From: Nocardiopsis sinuspersici
Lineage (GTDB): Bacteria > Actinomycetota > Actinomycetes > Streptosporangiales > Streptosporangiaceae
NCBI GenBank assembly: GCA_008638415.1
Contig: VWVT01000015.1
Coordinates: 90,529 to 154,528, forward strand
Direction: 5' to 3'
DNA length: 64,000 nt
Shown one piece after another: positions 48,990 to 57,485 of this stretch. The first letter of the stretch is position 1. Each line of letters opens with the position of its first letter. A program made the translations under genes and the position numbers. The notes below the pieces were generated by a model. The model did no database searches. It was given only the letters and a program-made list of their open reading frames with translations, and had not been told where the DNA came from.

Positions 48990-49676
48990 TCACCGCCGGG
49001 GAGCGCCTCCGCGTCCGGACCCGTTCCTGACGCGGTCGGTCTCGTAGGCCCACATGGCGGCCTCGACGCGGTTACGGGCGCCGATCTTGGCCATCAGGCT
49101 GGCGATGTGGGTCTTGACGGTGCTGAGCGTGATGTGGAACTCGGCGCAGATCTCGCCGTTGGTCCGTCCGCGCGCCACGGCGACCAGGATCTGCTCCTCC
49201 CGGTCCGTGAGCGGATCGGTGGGCTGCACCGGCGGCCCGGCGGGCCCGGTGCCGGCGAACGTCCGGAGCAGCCGCGCGGTGACGCTCGGCGCGATGAGCG
49301 CGTCCCCGGCCGCGGCCGCACGGACGGCCTGGGCGAGCAGTTCGGGGCCCGCGTCCTTGAGTAGGAAGCCCCGGGCGCCCGCCTTGAGCGCGGAGTAGAC
49401 GTAGTCGTCCAAGTCGAAGACGGTGATGACGACGACGGCGATCGGATCGGTGACGCCCGGACCGGCGAGGGCGCGGGTGGCCTCGATGCCGTCGACCCGG
49501 GGCATCCGGACGTCGAACAGGCACACCTCGGGCCGCAGCCGCCGGGCGAGCTCGACCGCCTCCCGACCGTCGGCGGCCCCACCGACGACCTCGATGCCCG
49601 GCTGGGCGTCGAGGATCATCGTCAGGCCCGTGCGGACGATCTCCTGGTCGTCGGCGACGACCACCCGGATGCTCAT
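48990..49676 (-). CDS. NarL/LuxR-family response regulator
   Basis: A 228-residue response regulator. The receiver has phospho-acceptor Asp55 in EVCLFDVRMPRVDG, and the activation residues VITVFDLDDYVYSAL and LKDAGPELL. The C-terminal HTH starts LTDREEQILVAVARGRTNGEICAEFHITLSTVKTHI (about 155-190). The ATG at 49676 overlaps the histidine-kinase stop by 4 bp (ATGA), so kinase and regulator are coupled. It is followed downstream by a DUF2306 gene. Confidence 0.94.
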   Translation of the reverse strand: MSIRVVVADDQEIVRTGLTMILDAQPGIEVVGGAADGREAVELARRLRPEVCLFDVRMPRVDGIEATRALAGPGVTDPIAVVVITVFDLDDYVYSALKAGARGFLLKDAGPELLAQAVRAAAAGDALIAPSVTARLLRTFAGTGPAGPPVQPTDPLTDREEQILVAVARGRTNGEICAEFHITLSTVKTHIASLMAKIGARNRVEAAMWAYETDRVRNGSGRGGAPRR

Positions 49677-50806
49677 GCCGCCCCGCTCAGGGGCAGCGCG
49701 GCGGTCACGGTCCATCCCCGTCCGGGGCCGGGCGCGGCCTCGCAGGTGCCGCCCAGCAGGTGGGCGCGTTCGACCATGCCGACGATCCCGTAGCCGGGCG
49801 CCGCCCCCGGGCGCAGCGGGCCGGTGTCGCCGTCGTCGCTCACCCGCAGGCGCACCGACGTGTCGTCGGCGGTGACACGGACCTCGACGCGGGTGGCGTT
49901 GCGGGCGTGGCGCCGGGCGTTGGTGACCGACTCCTGGGCCAGGCGGTAGACCGCCGTGCCCACGGACGGGGGAAGGCCGTCGAGCGGGCCGTCGATGCGC
50001 ACGTCGACGGCCGGGCCCGGACCGTCCCGGACCGCGAGCCGTTCGAGGTCGCCAAAGCCCGGGCTGGGCGCCAGGTCGGCCGGTTCGCCGCCGCGCAGGG
50101 CACGGACCATGGTGCGCATCTCGGTGAGGGTGCGCGACGCCTCCGCCTCGATCACCCGGAGGGCGTCGACAGCGCTGTCCGGCCGAGACGCCGTGGCCAG
50201 CCCCGCCTGGGCGCGGATCGCCATCGCCGAGACGTGGTGGGCGACGGTGTCGTGCAGGTCGCGGGCCAGCCGCTCGCGTTCGAGCAGCCGGACCTGGTCG
50301 AACGCGCGGGCCCTGGCCCCGGCCCGGTACCGCAGTGCCGTGCCCAGGGCGCCGACCGAGAACAGGACGGCGAACCCGCCGATCGCGTCGGTCGTGCCGA
50401 GGTCGTCGAAGGCGGCCTGGAGGAGGAACTTGGCGAGCACGACAGCCGAGCCCGCCACGATCTCGCGTCCGGAGCCCCACCGGAACAGCGAGTACGGCAG
50501 GAGCAGCAGGTACGCCGTCGTGTACATCTGCGCGGACGCCTCGTCCGCCACCAGCGGAACCAGCCCCGAGACGCCGAAGGCGGCCACGAGCATCGGCAGC
50601 GGTCGGGTGCGGCGCCACAGCAGCGTGGGCACCAGCCCGGCGACGACCGCCACCGACAGGACGCGCAACGGGAGGTCCGGTCTCAGGAACCCCTCGGTCA
50701 CCGCGAGCACCACGAGCACCCCGACGAGCGCCCAGTCCCACCAGGTCCGTGGCGGAGGGGGAGAGGGGCGGGGTTCGTCCCACACGGAACGGAGGAGGCC
50801 GTGCAC
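49673..50806 (-). CDS. Sensor histidine kinase, NarL-type
   Basis: A 377-residue kinase with about five membrane helices in the N-terminal 160 residues (ALVGVLVVLAVTEGFL, VAVVAGLVPTLLW, PMLVAAFGVSGLVPLVADEA and others) and no large external domain. The HisKA_3 helix carries His185 in LARDLHDTVAHHVSAMAIRAQ. The HATPase_c domain has the N box ESVTNARRHARNATRVEV and G1 SDDGDTGPLRPGAAPGYGIVGMVERAHLLGG. It is the first gene of the pair with the regulator. The signal is probably membrane-sensed. Confidence 0.92.
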   Translation of the reverse strand: MHGLLRSVWDEPRPSPPPPRTWWDWALVGVLVVLAVTEGFLRPDLPLRVLSVAVVAGLVPTLLWRRTRPLPMLVAAFGVSGLVPLVADEASAQMYTTAYLLLLPYSLFRWGSGREIVAGSAVVLAKFLLQAAFDDLGTTDAIGGFAVLFSVGALGTALRYRAGARARAFDQVRLLERERLARDLHDTVAHHVSAMAIRAQAGLATASRPDSAVDALRVIEAEASRTLTEMRTMVRALRGGEPADLAPSPGFGDLERLAVRDGPGPAVDVRIDGPLDGLPPSVGTAVYRLAQESVTNARRHARNATRVEVRVTADDTSVRLRVSDDGDTGPLRPGAAPGYGIVGMVERAHLLGGTCEAAPGPGRGWTVTAALPLSGAA

Positions 50807-51556
50807 GGGTCCATGTTATGGGTCCGGGCCGTGCCGTGTATCGGCCCGAAGTACGAGAAACCGCCGCGGCGCCCTCTCCCACGCCGACCTCCGATGAGCT
50901 CGTGCAGGCCAAGACACGGTTGCCGAGGCCATCGCCGTCCGTCCCGTCACCGACCCGCCCGGCCGGCAGGGGAGCTCGACGGGCATGGACGCGGGAGCGG
51001 TCCGGTGATGCCCCCCGCGCCGTTCCGAGCGCGCCCCCGGCCCGGGCCGGGGGCGCGGAAGCCCGGCGTCCATGTGGGCGTGGTCCCACGGGCCGTCGTC
51101 GGGGCGAGACCGTCCACTGGCACAGCGTTCGGGAGTTTCGGTTCTTCCTCCACACCTGCCCCGGCATACCGGGCACGTCACTCACGCCTCCCGTTCCGGC
51201 GCTTCGCGCGTTCTCCGGGCAACTGTGCCGGGACCACGTTTCCTTGGTGTGGATTACCGATATGACGCCGGAGATGATTCATGGTTTACATGTGATTCCG
51301 ATGAATTCTCGGAAGGAACTCATCGTGGTGCGGTGCGGGGCGTCGACGTTATGCCATCGTCATTGACGGTTGTCCATTCGGCGTCCCGTCCGCGGCTAGG
51401 GTCTCGGTGGGTGGTGGTACTCAGTTCCTACCCCACGTGCCCACCAGGCTTTCCCTGCCCGGCCCCCCGTGTCACCGGTCGAGGACCGAAGCATCCGCAT
51501 CCCCCGCCCGGCCGCCCCAGAGAACGCGGTCCGGGCCGATCCGAACGAGGTTTTCC
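50807..51556. other. Long intergenic region before the LAxTG gene
   Basis: 750 bp without a supported gene. It contains a lower-GC segment around 51240-51370 with GTTTACATGTGATTCC, which only superficially resembles parS, and a TTGACG at 51363-51368 with no matching -10 at a normal distance. The promoters for the kinase (leftward) and wall protein (rightward) must lie here, but I cannot assign them. Confidence 0.4.
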
Positions 51557-52705
51557 TTGGTTTCGCGTTACCGAATCCCCGCGCGCCGTATTCTCCAGGG
51601 CGGAGTCGCGTTCGCCGCCTTCGGCGCGCTCAGCATCGCGACCGCCGTTCCCGCCCACGCCGAGAACGGAGAGGTCGGTTACGCGCACGCGAACGTCGCG
51701 GGTGAGGCCGACATCACCAATTTCCACCCGCGAGGCGGTGACGTCCACGGCACCTACCGTTATCTGGACGCCTTCGGCGGCGAGGTCTTCGCCGACTCCC
51801 GCACCTCCGTTGTGGTGGACGTGGTCGAGGACGACCTCGTCGCCCGCGTGAAGTTCGTGGAGCTGCGCGTCGAGCTCACGGAAGCCGATGTCGAGGCCAT
51901 GCGCGCGGTGGTCGAGGGCGGTGTCTCCCAGCCCGGTCTGGAGAACTCCGCGGGGGGATCCGACGAGCCGGTCCTCCAGGCGTCCTTCGCCGACACCGAG
52001 ATCGGGGTCACCCAGAACTGGGCGGGGGAGAGGGAGTTCTCCCACGACCCGGGCACCGAGTCCGTCGCGGTGAACGAGCTCGGCGCCGAGATCTCCTTCT
52101 CCACCGAGACGGCTCCTTGGCACGAGACGCTCGTGAACCAGTCGCTGGTGTACCAGGGACTGGACACCGAGCAGGAACTGTGGGGTGGAACCCAGACCCT
52201 GGACATGGTCGTGACCTTCCCCGACGAGGGGTTCAGCGTCTCCTACGAGGTCGGTGAGGCCATCGTCGCCTCGGACACCGACCCCGCGGGCGCCGGGGAC
52301 GGCGACGAGGGCACCGGAGACGGTGGTGGCGACGACGGTGACGAGGGCACCGGAGACGAGGACGGCGGCGGTGACGACGGGTCCGGCGGCGAGACCGGCG
52401 GCGGTGACGACGGGTCAGGCACCGGTGACGAGGACGGCGACACCGGCGAAGGCGGCCAGGACGGCGACACCGACGGCGAGGGCGACCCCGGCAAGGGCGG
52501 GGAGCCCGCTGACGAGGACGGCCGGGACACCGCCGAGGAGGGCGCCGAAGACGGGTCCGAGGACGCGCTGGCTCGGACCGGCAGCCCGGTCGTCGGACTG
52601 ATCGCGGCCGGTGCGGCGATCGCCGCCGGTGGTGGCGCGGCCACCTACCTGGCCCGCCGGAGGAAGACCGCCTCCGCGCCCGCCGAGGGGCCCGACGAGG
52701 GCTGA
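51557..52705 (+). CDS. Cell-wall-anchored LAxTG protein with Asp/Gly-rich stalk
   Basis: A 382-residue secreted wall protein. TTG 51557 (MVSRYRIPARRILQGGVAFA) follows a GAGG seven nucleotides away and begins a signal peptide ending AVPAHA-E. Residues about 40-220 form an acidic globular domain of unknown fold. Residues about 235-345 are almost only Gly, Asp, Glu, Ser and Thr (a stalk). Then LARTG (sortase E-type LAxTG signal), a hydrophobic helix (VVGLIAAGAAIAAGGGAATY) and the basic tail RRRKTAS complete the anchor. Sortase class E in actinomycetes would attach it to peptidoglycan. A strong hairpin follows the stop. Confidence 0.85.
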   Translation: MVSRYRIPARRILQGGVAFAAFGALSIATAVPAHAENGEVGYAHANVAGEADITNFHPRGGDVHGTYRYLDAFGGEVFADSRTSVVVDVVEDDLVARVKFVELRVELTEADVEAMRAVVEGGVSQPGLENSAGGSDEPVLQASFADTEIGVTQNWAGEREFSHDPGTESVAVNELGAEISFSTETAPWHETLVNQSLVYQGLDTEQELWGGTQTLDMVVTFPDEGFSVSYEVGEAIVASDTDPAGAGDGDEGTGDGGGDDGDEGTGDEDGGGDDGSGGETGGGDDGSGTGDEDGDTGEGGQDGDTDGEGDPGKGGEPADEDGRDTAEEGAEDGSEDALARTGSPVVGLIAAGAAIAAGGGAATYLARRRKTASAPAEGPDEG

Positions 52706-52731
52706 CCGAGGACGGCCGTCCGGCCTCGGCG

Positions 52732-52760
52732 CGGCACCCGGGACCCGTTCCCGGGTGCCG
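52732..52760 (+). terminator. Terminator hairpin after the LAxTG gene
   Basis: CGGCACCCGGGA (52732-52743) pairs exactly with TCCCGGGTGCCG (52749-52760), loop CCCGT; a 12-bp stem with no T tract, 27 bp after the stop. Confidence 0.6.
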
Positions 52761-52942
52761 GCTCGGCACATACGCGGAAAGCCGTCGTCCGCCCGGTCCG
52801 GTGGGAGAACAGGCCCATGGCCAAGGCCGACGGAGACGCCCCCGCAGCGGCGAACAGGACCACATGGGGACGGCCGTGGAGAAGCCGCTCCTGATCCCTG
52901 GCAGCGGCGCTGAAGCGGAACGACGCGAACCCGCGTCCGGTG

Positions 52943-53596
52943 TCAGCGGCCCGTGGCGTTCAGGTAGCGCAGGACCGCGGCGACGCGCCGGTCCGAACGG
53001 TCGTCCGGGGACAGCCCCAGCTTGCCGAAGATGCTGCGGATGTGCTTGTGCACCGCGCCGGCGGTGACGGTCATCCGCTCGGCGATCGCCCCGTTGCCCA
53101 GCCCCTCGGCCATGAGGACGAGCACGTCGCGCTCGCGGGGACTGAGCTGGGACAGCACGTCGTTGGCGTGCCTGCGGGCGAACAGTTGGGCGACCACCTC
53201 CGGATCGATGGCGGTCTGCCCCTCCGTGACCCTGCGTAGGATGTCCAGGAACTGCTCGACCCGGCCGACCCGCTCCTTGAGCAGGTAGCCGATGCCCGAC
53301 GCCCCGCTCTCCATCAGCTCCGTGGCGAACGACTGCTCGACGTAGGCCGACAGCACCAGGACCGGAAGTCCTTGGCGGATGGCGCGGGCGCGCACCGCGG
53401 CACGGATCCCCTCGTCGGTGTAGGTCGGCGGCATCCGCACGTCGATGATGGCGATGTCGGGCACGTGCTCGGCCACCGCGTCGAGCAGCGCGTCGACCTC
53501 GCCGACGGCCGCGACGATCTCGAAGCCCTCGTCCCGCAGCAAGGCGGCCATCCCCTCCCGGAGCAGGGCGTCGTCCTCGGCGATCACGATCCGCAC
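52943..53596 (-). CDS. LuxR/NarL-family response regulator
   Basis: A 217-residue response regulator. The receiver has the acidic pair at AEDD and Asp52 in IAIIDVRMPPTYTDEG, a form common to regulators of the LnrK/DesR group. The HTH covers LSPRERDVLVLMAEGLGNGAIAERMTVTAGAVHKHI (about 149-185). The start overlaps the kinase stop by 13 bp. It probably controls the divergent gene for a small membrane protein (55063-55308) through the palindrome at 54936-54951. Confidence 0.94.
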   Translation of the reverse strand: MRIVIAEDDALLREGMAALLRDEGFEIVAAVGEVDALLDAVAEHVPDIAIIDVRMPPTYTDEGIRAAVRARAIRQGLPVLVLSAYVEQSFATELMESGASGIGYLLKERVGRVEQFLDILRRVTEGQTAIDPEVVAQLFARRHANDVLSQLSPRERDVLVLMAEGLGNGAIAERMTVTAGAVHKHIRSIFGKLGLSPDDRSDRRVAAVLRYLNATGR

Positions 53597-54858
53597 GGCA
53601 GCTCCACCCGGATGTCGGTCGGTCCGCCCTCGGGGCTGTCCACGGTGAGTGTGCCGTCGTGTGCCTCGATCCGGCGCCGTATGCCCACCAGGCCGGTGCC
53701 GGCGTTCTCGGCCGCACCGCCCCGGCCGTCGTCGTGGATGTGGATGTGCAAGGTGTCCCCTTCTCTGCCGACCCGGACCCGGGCGTACCCGGCCCCGCTG
53801 TGCCGGGTGACGTTGGTGACCGACTCGGCGACGGCGAAGTAGGCCGTCGCCTCGATGGACGAGGCGAGGGAACCCAGCCCTTCGGCCTCGACCGTGCAGG
53901 GGACCGAACAGCCCGTGGCGAGCGCGCTGAGAGCCCCCTCCAGATCGTGGTTCTCCAGGGCCGGGGGGAGGATGTCGCGCACCAGCCCGCGCAGTTCGGC
54001 CAGCGCGCCCTCGGCGGTGGCCTGGGCGCGCTCCAGCGCCGCGTCCGCCCGTTCCGGGTTAGTCCCCAACGTCCGCCGGGCGGACCCCAGCTGGATGATG
54101 ACGGCGACCAGCCGACTCTGGGCCCCGTCGTGCAGGGACCGCTCGATCCGGCGGAGCTCGGCGGTGTGCGACTGCAGGGCGGCGGCTCTGGTGACCGTGA
54201 GTTCGGTGATGCGCTCGTTGAGGACGATCCGCGAGTGCGGCCCCAGCAGTCGGTGGCCCGGCCACGACTGGAGCCAGGCCAGGATCGGCTCCAACCCGAA
54301 CATGATCGCTCCCCAGGCCACCCCCAGCAGGCCGACGGCCAGGGCCGTGTACCAGTCGTGGACGGGGACGCCGATGGAGGCCCCGGCCGCGTCCGGGGGC
54401 AGCAGCCACCACCACAAGGGGAAGGTGGTGTCCCGGACCGCGATCACCGGCAGCAGGACTCCCAGCAGCCCCGACAGGAGTCCCAGGGTGGAGTGGCAGA
54501 CCAGCCAGACCAGGTCGCGCCGGACCTGGACGTCGTGGACGAGGGCTCGCGACGCATCGGCGAGGGTGGTGGGGCCGCGGGTCGCGACGGGCGACGGTAT
54601 CGGCGCCCCCCACCGGCTCAGGCGGTGCCGCTCCCGGTTGGCGACCGCGCGCAGCAGGCGCAGGGCCGCGGGCAGGAACAGCAGGCCGACGCCGAGGAGG
54701 CTCGCGAGGAGGACCGCGCCGAGGAGGGTGAGGGCGAACAGCGCCATCAGGGCGGTGACCAGTCCGCCGGCGAGGCGCTCCAGGCTCAGGAACACGTTGT
54801 TGAGCCCGGACACCACCAGTTCCCGGAGCGGCCTGGTGTCGTTGTCGGTGGGGGGCAT
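53584..54858 (-). CDS. Sensor histidine kinase
   Basis: A 424-residue kinase. ATG 54858 follows AGGAAG and gives MPPTDNDTRPLRELVVSG. Membrane helices lie at about residues 33-70 (LVTALMALFALTLLGAVLLAS, LLGVGLLFLPAALRLL), about 120-145 and about 170-200. The HisKA_3 box carries His243 in RIERSLHDGAQSRLVAV. The ATPase has the N box (AVAESVTNVTRHSGAGYARV) and G1 (HDDGRGGAAENAGTGLVGIRRR). The layout and regulator are those of DesK-like sensors that follow membrane state, which is inference. It is leftward, divergent from the small membrane protein at 55063. Confidence 0.92.
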   Translation of the reverse strand: MPPTDNDTRPLRELVVSGLNNVFLSLERLAGGLVTALMALFALTLLGAVLLASLLGVGLLFLPAALRLLRAVANRERHRLSRWGAPIPSPVATRGPTTLADASRALVHDVQVRRDLVWLVCHSTLGLLSGLLGVLLPVIAVRDTTFPLWWWLLPPDAAGASIGVPVHDWYTALAVGLLGVAWGAIMFGLEPILAWLQSWPGHRLLGPHSRIVLNERITELTVTRAAALQSHTAELRRIERSLHDGAQSRLVAVIIQLGSARRTLGTNPERADAALERAQATAEGALAELRGLVRDILPPALENHDLEGALSALATGCSVPCTVEAEGLGSLASSIEATAYFAVAESVTNVTRHSGAGYARVRVGREGDTLHIHIHDDGRGGAAENAGTGLVGIRRRIEAHDGTLTVDSPEGGPTDIRVELPCGS

Positions 54859-54935
54859 GTTCACTTCCTGGCCGGATCCGACTCGGCGCAACACTACCGG
54901 CACGGGGCGCCCGGTGGAGGGGCCGGCCCGGAAGA

Positions 54936-54951
54936 GTACAGCCTGCTGTAC
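54936..54951. promoter_or_regulatory. Palindrome GTACAGC-CT-GCTGTAC in the divergent promoter
   Basis: A perfect 16-bp palindrome, GTACAGCCTGCTGTAC, between the kinase/regulator operon and the small membrane protein. It lies about 66 bp before the presumed start point of the rightward gene (-10 TAGGGT at 54998-55003), a good position for an activator. Confidence 0.65.
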
Positions 54952-54997
54952 CGACACTGTCCAGTGCGCGGGATCGCCCCGCCGCGGCCCGGACTCC

Positions 54998-55003
54998 TAG
55001 GGT
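54998..55003 (+). promoter_or_regulatory. Possible -10 hexamer of the small membrane protein gene
   Basis: TAGGGT is an actinomycete-type -10 about 60 bp before the ATG at 55063. No good -35 is visible, which fits activator-dependent expression. Confidence 0.35.
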
Positions 55004-55062
55004 CGTAGGTGTCCGCGGCAGGGACCACCCGACCGCCGATGTCGGATCCCAGGAGATGTGAT

Positions 55063-55308
55063 ATGAGCGATCCCTACCGCTTCGCGCGGAGTTCAGGTGA
55101 CGCCGGACGGCGCCATGACGGGACTCCCTCCCGGCAGGGCCGGTACGCGACGCGAGCCGTGCTGTGGCTGCTGATCATCCTCGGCGCCACGGCCAACGCG
55201 GTCACCTCCTTCGGCAGCTTCCACCCGCTGATCAGTGTGGGCTTCGGACTGCTGACCGTTCTGTGCATAGTCCTTCTGGTGATGCACCACCTGCGCCACC
55301 GAAAGTAG
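55063..55308 (+). CDS. Small membrane protein divergent from two-component system
   Basis: An 81-residue protein. ATG 55063 follows AGGAGA (55051-55056); a longer frame begins at 55009. It has a polar N-terminus (MSDPYRFARSSGDAGRR) and two hydrophobic helices (VLWLLIILGATANAVTSFG and ISVGFGLLTVLCIVLLVMHH) with a short loop. It is not a recognised family. The position opposite the LuxR-type two-component operon with a shared palindromic site suggests it is a target gene, perhaps an accessory to membrane stress responses. It ends in an excellent terminator. Confidence 0.65.
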   Translation: MSDPYRFARSSGDAGRRHDGTPSRQGRYATRAVLWLLIILGATANAVTSFGSFHPLISVGFGLLTVLCIVLLVMHHLRHRK

Positions 55309-55368
55309 GTCCCCAGGCGGCATACCAGAGGAAATACATCCCTTTACCTTCTGGTGTGAACCTCACCA

Positions 55369-55397
55369 CTCCACCCGGCGATCCGGGTGGAGTTTTT
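55369..55397 (+). terminator. Intrinsic terminator
   Basis: CTCCACCCGG (55369-55378) pairs exactly with CCGGGTGGAG (55383-55392), loop CGAT, followed by TTTTT and GTTT. It ends the small membrane protein gene 60 bp downstream. Confidence 0.9.
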
Positions 55398-55414
55398 GTT
55401 TCCCCCGTCAATCA

Positions 55415-55432
55415 ATGGCCAAATGTGGCCAT
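55415..55432. promoter_or_regulatory. Inverted repeat ATGGCCA-AATG-TGGCCAT
   Basis: A perfect 7-bp inverted repeat with a 4-nt spacer, directly followed by CTTTTGGGG. It could be a second weak terminator or a regulatory site. Confidence 0.4.
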
Positions 55433-55881
55433 CTTTTGGGGTGAACCGGCCGCGACACCCTTCCGGGGGGCTTCCTGTGCGGCTCACTTTGGGCGCGGCG
55501 ATCCCCTCCGTGCAAGCGGCATCGCTTTGAATTCTGTTTGAAATTCATCTCCATGTCGGTCGCGTCGCGGCCACGGCCCGCCCGCCGAGGGGGCTCCGGA
55601 ACCAGGGGCGGCCTCCGGCTCGGAAGCGGTTCCCAGGCCCTTCGCGCACTGCCGGCCGGGTCGTCCATGAGTCAGTGAAAGCACAGCTCAGAGACATGTC
55701 CCTGCTCTCGTTCGCTCCTGGGCGCGAGGACGTCCCACCCTTCGTGGAACGGCTTACGAAGCCTGCGCGCGCAACCGGGAAATGATCTTGGAATGAGTCC
55801 GCCGGAGCGGGCGCCGGCGGTGCTGGGCGGGTCGCCGTTCCGATCATCGTGCGGGGATTATCCGAAGGAGATTCGGTCCAC

Positions 55882-55983
55882 GTGAACTGTGTGTTCGGGT
55901 GCCAACCGTATCCCTTGACGCACCCCGAAGGTATGGTGAAGTATCTGTCCGTCGGTATTGCTGGCTACATCTCTGCTCCATAA
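55882..55983 (+). CDS. Possible 33-residue leader peptide
   Basis: GTG 55882 opens a frame ending TAA at 55981-55983 and encodes MNCVFGCQPYPLTHPEGMVK continuing YLSVGIAGYISAP. AAGGAG lies at 55865-55870, 11 nt upstream, somewhat long spacing. The peptide is Cys-, Pro- and Tyr-containing. It could be a leader or attenuator peptide for the serine-hydrolase/NRPS operon, or a chance frame. Confidence 0.3.
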   Translation: MNCVFGCQPYPLTHPEGMVKYLSVGIAGYISAP

Positions 55984-56029
55984 ACACCATCAGGTGAACG
56001 CCTCATTCTCAAGCCAGACGGGAGATGAC

Positions 56030-57388
56030 GTGGTTAAAAACCTTTCACGGCTGTTTGAGGACCTGGCCGTCGATTCCCTGGTCCCCGGAGCCCAGTTGTC
56101 CCTGTACCACGACGGTGAGCTGCACGAATTCACCACGGGGGTCGAGCGGGCCCGCTCGGGCCGTCCCGTCACCGCCCGTTCCCGCTTCGCCTACGGCTCC
56201 GTCTCCAAGATCTTCACCGCGGCCCTGGTCATGCAGCTGGTCGAGGACGGCGACGTCGACCTCGACACCCCCGTGGTCGAGTACCTTCCGGGTCGTCGCC
56301 CCGCAGGCGGGAACTCGGCGAACGCGGTGACCTCCCGCCAGCTCCTCAGCCACACCGCGGGCCTGGTCTCCGACCACGACGAGGGGCCGGTCCGGTCCGC
56401 GTCCCTGCGCCGCCAGGCCGTGTCCCTGCTGGAGCAGGGTCCGGTCGGCGTCCCCGGTACGGCCTTCTCCTACTCCAACAGCGCCTACTCCCTGGCCGCC
56501 TACCTGGTGGAGGCCGTTACCGGACAGGACTGGTGGGAGACCCTGGAGTCGCACCTGTTCCTGCCCGCCGGGCTGGACCCGGCCTTCGTGCACGACGCCC
56601 GCGATCCCGGATCCGAACTCCCGACCGTCAGCGGCCACACCGTCGACATCCCCTCTCGGACGGTCGAACCGGTCGACTTCCACGTCGAACCCGCGCTGAC
56701 CCCGGCGGGCGGCCTGGCCGGGAGCGCCACCGACCTGGTCAACTTCGGCCGCGCCTTCATGGCGCCCGAGGACGCGGTCCTGGACACCGACATCGCCGCC
56801 CCGCGGGTGCTGCACGAGATGGGACGATCCGTGCCCGCCGCCGACCCCTTCGGCCTGGCCGACGGCTGGGGGGCGGGCTGGGCCCTGCACCTGGCCGGCG
56901 ACCGGCTCTGGTACGGCCACGACGGCACGCTCGACGGCGGCACCTGCAACCTCCGCGTCGACCCCGAGGGGCGTACCGCCCTGGCCCTGACCACCAACGG
57001 CACCTCCGGGCTGCGGTTCTGGGAGGGGCTGGTGGCCGGCATGCGCGGACTGGGCCTGGACGTGGGGCACTACCGGCAGCCGGCGCCCCGTGCCCCGGCG
57101 GCCGCCCCCGGTGAGGAGATCACCGGCCGGTACGTCAACGGCGACCTGATGGTGGACGTCACCCGGCTGGGTTCCGACGGCTTCTGGTTCAGCCTGTCCA
57201 ACGGGTTCTCCGGACCGATGACGACCACCTCCGACCTGTACTTCTCCGTCACCATGGGCGACCTCGGCGGCATGTCGTTCAGCGGCCGTTTCCTGCGCGA
57301 CCCACAGGAGGCCGGGTCGATCGCGTCGATGCAGTACAACGGCCGGGCTCTGCGCCGGACCCCGCTCCCGGTCCGCTCCCGCGCCTGA
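56030..57388 (+). CDS. Stand-alone PBP-type thioesterase / serine hydrolase (SurE-like cyclase)
   Basis: A 452-residue serine hydrolase of the class C beta-lactamase/penicillin-binding fold. GTG 56030 follows GGGAGA (56020-56025). The catalytic motifs are SVSK (Ser57, Lys60), YSN (Tyr148, Asn150) and HDG (His297, Asp298, Gly299). From memory SurE of the surugamide pathway has Ser63, Lys66, Tyr154 and His305: almost the same spacing and length (451), with a C-terminal lipocalin-like domain, as here from about residue 365 ([15 protein letters not shown]...). Such enzymes release and cyclise NRPS peptides in trans. No signal peptide is seen, fitting a cytoplasmic tailoring role. It precedes the NRPS by 97 bp. 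Confidence 0.78.
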   Translation: MVKNLSRLFEDLAVDSLVPGAQLSLYHDGELHEFTTGVERARSGRPVTARSRFAYGSVSKIFTAALVMQLVEDGDVDLDTPVVEYLPGRRPAGGNSANAVTSRQLLSHTAGLVSDHDEGPVRSASLRRQAVSLLEQGPVGVPGTAFSYSNSAYSLAAYLVEAVTGQDWWETLESHLFLPAGLDPAFVHDARDPGSELPTVSGHTVDIPSRTVEPVDFHVEPALTPAGGLAGSATDLVNFGRAFMAPEDAVLDTDIAAPRVLHEMGRSVPAADPFGLADGWGAGWALHLAGDRLWYGHDGTLDGGTCNLRVDPEGRTALALTTNGTSGLRFWEGLVAGMRGLGLDVGHYRQPAPRAPAAAPGEEITGRYVNGDLMVDVTRLGSDGFWFSLSNGFSGPMTTTSDLYFSVTMGDLGGMSFSGRFLRDPQEAGSIASMQYNGRALRRTPLPVRSRA

Positions 57389-57485
57389 CCCTGCCCCGCT
57401 CCGCCCCTCCCCTCACCGGTTCCTCCCGCGGCCCCAGCCACCGGTTCGCCTCCCCTCCCCCACCCGAACCCCAGGAGTAGTGATC

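Larger units (their letters stand above)
55309..56029. other. Upstream region of the NRPS cluster
   Basis: 721 bp without a supported large gene. It holds the terminator at 55369-55397, an inverted repeat ATGGCCA-AATG-TGGCCAT at 55415-55432, and a possible short upstream frame at 55882-55983. It is less GC-rich than the rest of the window and should contain the cluster promoter. Confidence 0.5.

Noticed and set aside
51284-51299. GTTTACATGTGATTCC as a second parS
   Set aside because: It departs from the GTTTCACGTGAAAC core at several positions on both arms and is not palindromic.
55915-55947. TTGACG (55915-55920) with downstream TATGGT or TATCTG as an NRPS-cluster promoter
   Set aside because: The spacers are 11 or 21 bp, not 16-18; a usable -10 at normal spacing is weak (AAGTAT), so no promoter was called.
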